A stretch of DNA of 7,857 bases from Planctomycetota bacterium. GTDB lineage: Bacteria > Planctomycetota > MHYJ01 > JACPRB01. The notes beneath the pieces were generated by a model. That model saw only the letters and a list, made by a program, of their open reading frames with translations. It was not told the origin of the DNA and searched no databases. Numbering within the stretch: the stretch's first letter is position 1; each line of letters opens with the position of its first letter. Location: contig JAHFOZ010000246.1 in the NCBI GenBank assembly GCA_023261405.1, positions 1 through 7,857 on the forward strand, given 5' to 3'. The position numbers and the translations under genes are program-made. This document shows positions 4,787 to 7,857 of the stretch, piece by piece.

Positions 4787-6025
4787 ATGTTCACGATCGG
4801 ATCCTTCACCCTCACGCAGGCCGAGGTCGAGAAGAGGAAGAGGTACCTCGAGATTGGCGAAGCGGACGAGCGGCGCCTCAGCGAGGCGCACCCCCTCCTG
4901 GAGCGACACACCGTGTCGATCATCGAACGGTTCTACGAGTACCTCCTGGGGCACGAGCCGACTCGGGCGATGCTCTCCTCCCCGGGCCTGATCGACCGGC
5001 TGAAGGGGCTCCAGGTGAAGTACTTCAACGAACTGACGTCGGGCGACTACGGCCTGGGCTACTTCGAGAACCGCCTGAAGGTGGGGCAGGTGCACCATCG
5101 CATTGGACTGGCCCCCGAATGGTACCTGGGCGCCTACGTGAAGTACCTCCACATTTCCAGCGACGTGCTCTCGGCCGCCTTCGGGAGGGACCAGGAAAAG
5201 TTCTTCCAGACGATGATCTCGATCACCAAGGTCATCTACCTCGACATGGGCCTCGCGCTCGACGCGTACCACTACGCCTCGCAGGAGGGGCTCCGGGAGA
5301 AGAACGTGCAGCTTGCGGGCTCCTACGAAAAGTTGGCGCAGCTCCAGGCGGCGAAGAAGCAGCTTACGGACATGATCGTCCACGACCTCCAGAACCCGCT
5401 CACGGGGATCACCTCGGCGCTGCGGGTTCTGGAGACGAGGCCCGACGGCTTCTCCGAGGGCGAGCGCGACGCCCTGCGGGAGGCCCTGCGGCGCTGCGAC
5501 GACCTCTCGGCGATGATCATGAACGTGCTCCAGGTGAGCCGCGCGGAGGAGGGGAAGCTGGGGGTCTACCTCGAGGACCTGGACCTCACGAAGATCGCGG
5601 AGCAGGTGGCCGCGGGCTTCCGCCTGACCGCCGAGGAGCACGGGACGGCCCTGTTCGTCGAGGCGCCCGGGCCCGTGTTTCACCGCTCGGATCAGACGCT
5701 CCTTCGCCGGGTGCTTGAGAACCTCGTGCGGAACGCCATCCGCCACACGCCGCGCGGGACGCGCGTGGTCCTGCAGGTCGAGGCGCCTTCGGGGGAGGCG
5801 CCGCGCGTCAGCGTGACGGACGACGGGCCTGGCATCCCTGCCGAGGTTCACCCGATGCTTTTCGAATCCTACGGGGCCGTGGCACTCCGCGCCGCCGGAC
5901 GCCGCGTGGATTCGGGCCTGGGCCTGCCTTCCTGCCGCGCGGCCGCCCGCGCGATGGGCGGCGACGTGACGGTGCACAGCGACGGTCTCCGCGGCACCAC
6001 CTTCACGGTCGTCCTCCCGCGTTAA
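4787..6025 (+). CDS. Globin-coupled sensor histidine kinase
   Basis: A 412-residue protein without membrane segments, so a cytoplasmic gas-sensing kinase. Residues about 1-165 form a sensor globin: the motif VHHRIGLAPEWYLGAY (102-117) carries the proximal heme histidine, most likely H103 (H104 adjacent), and Y50 is a candidate distal tyrosine. A helical linker (about 168-195) leads to a HisKA domain with phosphoacceptor H199 in HDLQNPL. The ATPase domain follows: N box ENLVRNAIRH (N316), G1 DDGPGI (345-350), G2 SGLGL (376-380), and the G3 region near 403-411. The F-box region (FESYGAV) is short and degenerate. The layout matches the studied kinase AfGcHK of Anaeromyxobacter, an O2-responsive globin kinase. 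Position directly after the octaheme gene suggests O2 or NO control of redox functions (inference). No receiver gene is adjacent; the single-domain receiver at 14-394 is a possible partner. A σ70-like promoter lies at 4750-4778. Confidence 0.92.
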   Translation: MFTIGSFTLTQAEVEKRKRYLEIGEADERRLSEAHPLLERHTVSIIERFYEYLLGHEPTRAMLSSPGLIDRLKGLQVKYFNELTSGDYGLGYFENRLKVGQVHHRIGLAPEWYLGAYVKYLHISSDVLSAAFGRDQEKFFQTMISITKVIYLDMGLALDAYHYASQEGLREKNVQLAGSYEKLAQLQAAKKQLTDMIVHDLQNPLTGITSALRVLETRPDGFSEGERDALREALRRCDDLSAMIMNVLQVSRAEEGKLGVYLEDLDLTKIAEQVAAGFRLTAEEHGTALFVEAPGPVFHRSDQTLLRRVLENLVRNAIRHTPRGTRVVLQVEAPSGEAPRVSVTDDGPGIPAEVHPMLFESYGAVALRAAGRRVDSGLGLPSCRAAARAMGGDVTVHSDGLRGTTFTVVLPR

Positions 6026-6052
6026 CATTTCAGCGCCGCAAGTTCGTTAACA
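6021..6052. repeat. Direct repeat GTTAACA flanking the kinase stop codon region
   Basis: GTTAACA occurs at 6021-6027 (containing the kinase TAA stop) and again at 6046-6052, offset 25 bp; its core GTTAAC is a palindrome. Between them a weak CGCCG/CGGCG pairing (6034-6038 with 6053-6057) could form a poor hairpin. There is no T-run and no confident terminator. The function is unknown and may be chance. Confidence 0.2.
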
Positions 6053-6120
6053 CGGCGGGAAACTCCGCGTGGAGCATAGAAATCCCCCGGAACCCCGAGG
6101 CCTGGACTTCGATCCGCGGC

Positions 6121-6136
6121 TGGCCGGCGGATTGCG
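6121..6136 (+). promoter_or_regulatory. σ54-like -24/-12 promoter for the CDC48-type ATPase
   Basis: The sequence TGGCCGGCGGATTGCG keeps TGGC, the G at position 7 and TTGC with exact σ54 spacing; positions 5, 6 and the last base deviate. The predicted start is near 6147, about 5 nt before the ATG at 6152, where no Shine-Dalgarno is seen. It is the same form as the element upstream of the Rieske gene. Confidence 0.48.
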
Positions 6137-6151
6137 GCACCGACCTGCGGT

Positions 6152-7857
6152 ATGAACGAACGAGCCGTCAAGGCGGGGCCGGCGAGGGCCCTCGAGCTCA
6201 AGGTGGGCGAGGCGCCCAAGCAGGATGCGGGGAAGGGCGTGGTTCGGCTCTCGCGCCACCACATCCGCGAGCTTGCGTTGAGCCGCGAGGACGTCATAGA
6301 GATCCGGGGCCAGAAGATTACCGCCGCCGTGGCCGTGCCCGCCGCCGGCGAGGACGAAGGGCTGGACATCGTCCGGCTGGACGGCCTCACGCGCCGGAAC
6401 GCGGGCGTGGGCATCGGCGAGACGGCAGAGGTCCGGAAGGCGGAATGGCAGGAGGCCCGGAAGGTCGTACTCTCGCCCGCGAAGGCGGGGCTCCACATCG
6501 AGGGGTCCGGGGACGCGCTCCGCCCGACGCTCCTTTACCGTCCGCTCGTGCAGGGAGACCTCCTCTCGACGAACGTCTTCAAGCAGCCCCGCTCGGCCCC
6601 CCCGAGCGACCTCTTCTCCGACACTTTCTTCCACGGCTTCTTCGAGTCGCCCGCCTACGGCCTCATGGAGATCCGCCTGGTTGTCGTCTCCACCACGCCC
6701 AAGGGGATCGTCCGGATCACCGAGGAGACGGAGATTGAGCTTTCCCCGGAGCGGCTGGAGGCGAAGGAGGCGGAGCGGCTGGAGGTCACCTACGACGACC
6801 TGGGCGGGCTGAAGCCCGTCATCGCGAAGGTCCGCGAGATGGTGGAGCTCCCGCTCAAGCATCCCGAGCTTTTCGACCGCCTGGGGATCGATCCGCCCAA
6901 GGGCGTCCTGCTCCACGGCCCGTCGGGGACGGGGAAGACGCTGCTCGCCCGCGCCGTGGCCCACGAGGCGGGCTGCCACTTCACCGTCGTGAACGGCCCC
7001 GAGATCATGGGGAAGTACGTCGGCGAGTCCGAGGAGCGGCTGCGGAAGGTCTTCGAGGAGGCGGAGAAGAACGCGCCGGCCATCGTCTTCATCGACGAGC
7101 TCGACGCGATCGCGCCGCGGCGGGCCGAGGCCACGGGCGAATCGGAGCGGCGGATCGTGGCGCAGCTCCTCACGCTCATGGACGGGCTGAAGGCGCGGCG
7201 GAACGTGATCGTCATCGGGGCCACGAACCGGCTGGACGCGGTGGACCCGGCGCTGCGGCGCCCGGGGCGCTTCGACCGCGAAATCCTCATCGGGATCCCC
7301 GACCGCGCGGCGCGCCTCGAGATCCTGGAGATCCACACGCGGGGCATGCCCCTGGGGAAGGACGTGGACCTGGGGCGCCTGGCCGAACTGACGCACGGGT
7401 ACACGGGGTCCGACCTGGCGGCGCTGGCGAAGGAGGCGGCTCTCGCGACGCTCCGCCGCTTCCTGCCCGGGCTGAAGCTGGGGGACAAGACGATTCCGAA
7501 GGAGGTCCTGGAACGGCTCCTGGTGAATGCGGCGGATTTCGACGAGGGCCTGAAGTCGGTGCAGCCCTCGGCGCTCCGCGAGATCGTGATCGAGATCCCC
7601 AACGTGAAGTGGGAGAACGTGGGCGGCCTCGACGCCGTGAAGGCCACCCTGCGCGAGCGGGTGGAGTTCCCGCTCCGGAAGCCGGAGTCGTTCGTCCGGC
7701 TGGGGATCAAGCCGCCGAAGGGCGTGCTCCTCTACGGGCCGCCGGGGACCGGAAAGACGCTGCTGGCCAAGGCGGTGGCCACCGAGGCGGGGGCGAACTT
7801 CATCACGGCGAAGGGGAGCACGCTGCTCTCGAAGTGGTACGGCGAGTCGGAGAAGAA
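6152..7857 (+). CDS. CDC48/VCP-like tandem AAA+ ATPase (incomplete, runs off the right edge)
   Basis: The first 568 residues of a CDC48/VAT-type unfoldase, a hexameric ATPase that pulls proteins apart or out of complexes in the cytoplasm. The family usually has about 700-800 residues, so part of D2 is missing. Order: N domain (double-psi barrel about 13-100, second lobe about 105-195); D1 from about 212 with Walker A GPSGTGKT (256-263, K262), pore loop KYVG (288-291), Walker B FIDELD (D315, E316) and arginine fingers R370/R373; D2 from about 484 with Walker A GPPGTGKT (529-536) and pore loop KWYG (561-564). The D1 Walker A has S258 where proline is usual; the catalytic residues are intact. 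The frame is open to the edge with no stop. ATG 6152 is chosen because it precedes the conserved N domain; there is no Shine-Dalgarno, and a σ54-like element lies 15 nt upstream. Its substrates are unknown. Confidence 0.93.
   Translation, partial: MNERAVKAGPARALELKVGEAPKQDAGKGVVRLSRHHIRELALSREDVIEIRGQKITAAVAVPAAGEDEGLDIVRLDGLTRRNAGVGIGETAEVRKAEWQEARKVVLSPAKAGLHIEGSGDALRPTLLYRPLVQGDLLSTNVFKQPRSAPPSDLFSDTFFHGFFESPAYGLMEIRLVVVSTTPKGIVRITEETEIELSPERLEAKEAERLEVTYDDLGGLKPVIAKVREMVELPLKHPELFDRLGIDPPKGVLLHGPSGTGKTLLARAVAHEAGCHFTVVNGPEIMGKYVGESEERLRKVFEEAEKNAPAIVFIDELDAIAPRRAEATGESERRIVAQLLTLMDGLKARRNVIVIGATNRLDAVDPALRRPGRFDREILIGIPDRAARLEILEIHTRGMPLGKDVDLGRLAELTHGYTGSDLAALAKEAALATLRRFLPGLKLGDKTIPKEVLERLLVNAADFDEGLKSVQPSALREIVIEIPNVKWENVGGLDAVKATLRERVEFPLRKPESFVRLGIKPPKGVLLYGPPGTGKTLLAKAVATEAGANFITAKGSTLLSKWYGESEK

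Noticed and set aside
3116..6028. A 970-codon open frame on the minus strand opposite the octaheme and kinase genes
   Set aside because: It has no recognisable fold, is very rich in Arg, Val, Leu, Gly and His, and mirrors two well-supported genes; this is the usual GC-rich shadow of strong third-position codon bias.
6026..6060. Intrinsic terminator after the globin kinase
   Set aside because: The CGCCG/CGGCG pairing has a 14-nt loop and no T-run, too weak to call.
6047..7396. A 449-codon minus-strand open frame opposite the CDC48 gene
   Set aside because: It is antisense to clear Walker and pore-loop motifs on the plus strand and has low-complexity composition; a codon-bias artefact.
1..7857. 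CRISPR arrays, tRNA or rRNA genes, insertion sequences, attachment sites
   Set aside because: No regularly spaced repeats, tRNA-like cloverleaf segments, transposase or integrase sequence, or terminal inverted repeats were seen on either strand.

Overview
The window is GC-rich bacterial DNA (about two-thirds G+C by eye) with tightly packed genes. It suggests a free-living bacterium with quinone-linked anaerobic or nitrogen redox metabolism. Bacterial σ54-type and σ70-type promoter sequences, a Tat-type Rieske protein and a two-component kinase all point to Bacteria, even though the last gene is a CDC48-type ATPase better known from archaea and eukaryotes. The phylum cannot be fixed from this sequence. 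GC-rich groups such as Myxococcota/Deltaproteobacteria, NC10 or Rokubacteria are possible but unproven.

Layout from left to right: (1) a single-domain CheY-like response regulator on the minus strand (14-394); (2) a 186-bp divergent promoter region; (3) a tandem-domain universal stress protein (581-1453); (4) a three-gene respiratory operon comprising a Rieske protein (1565-2101), a b6/subunit-IV-type cytochrome b (2098-3147) and a membrane-anchored octaheme cytochrome c of the hydroxylamine oxidoreductase (HAO) family (3161-4732); (5) a globin-coupled sensor histidine kinase (4787-6025); (6) a CDC48/VCP-like AAA+ ATPase (6152 to the right edge, incomplete).

The core is the Rieske/cytochrome b/HAO-like unit. 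The Rieske protein lacks both hydrogen-bonding residues that raise the cluster potential. Cytochrome b carries the cysteine that in cytochrome b6 binds heme c_i, and there is no cytochrome c1 gene: an octaheme HAO-family protein sits in its place. The likely reading is a low-potential (menaquinol) Rieske/b complex exchanging electrons directly with an octaheme nitrogen-oxide enzyme. From remembered alignment to Nitrosomonas HAO, the octaheme protein lacks the heme-crosslinking tyrosine, which would favour reduction (nitrite or hydroxylamine) over oxidation. The adjacent globin kinase would sense O2 or NO and probably controls this or related functions. The single-domain receiver about 4.4 kb away is a possible partner.

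Four of the five apparent transcription units (response regulator, stress protein, respiratory operon, CDC48) are preceded by a TGG-N8-TTGC element with exact σ54 -24/-12 spacing. The fifth (globin kinase) has a good σ70-like promoter. Except for the stress protein gene, the predicted transcription starts lie only about 1-7 nt before the start codon, which fits the poor Shine-Dalgarno sequences there and suggests near-leaderless mRNAs.
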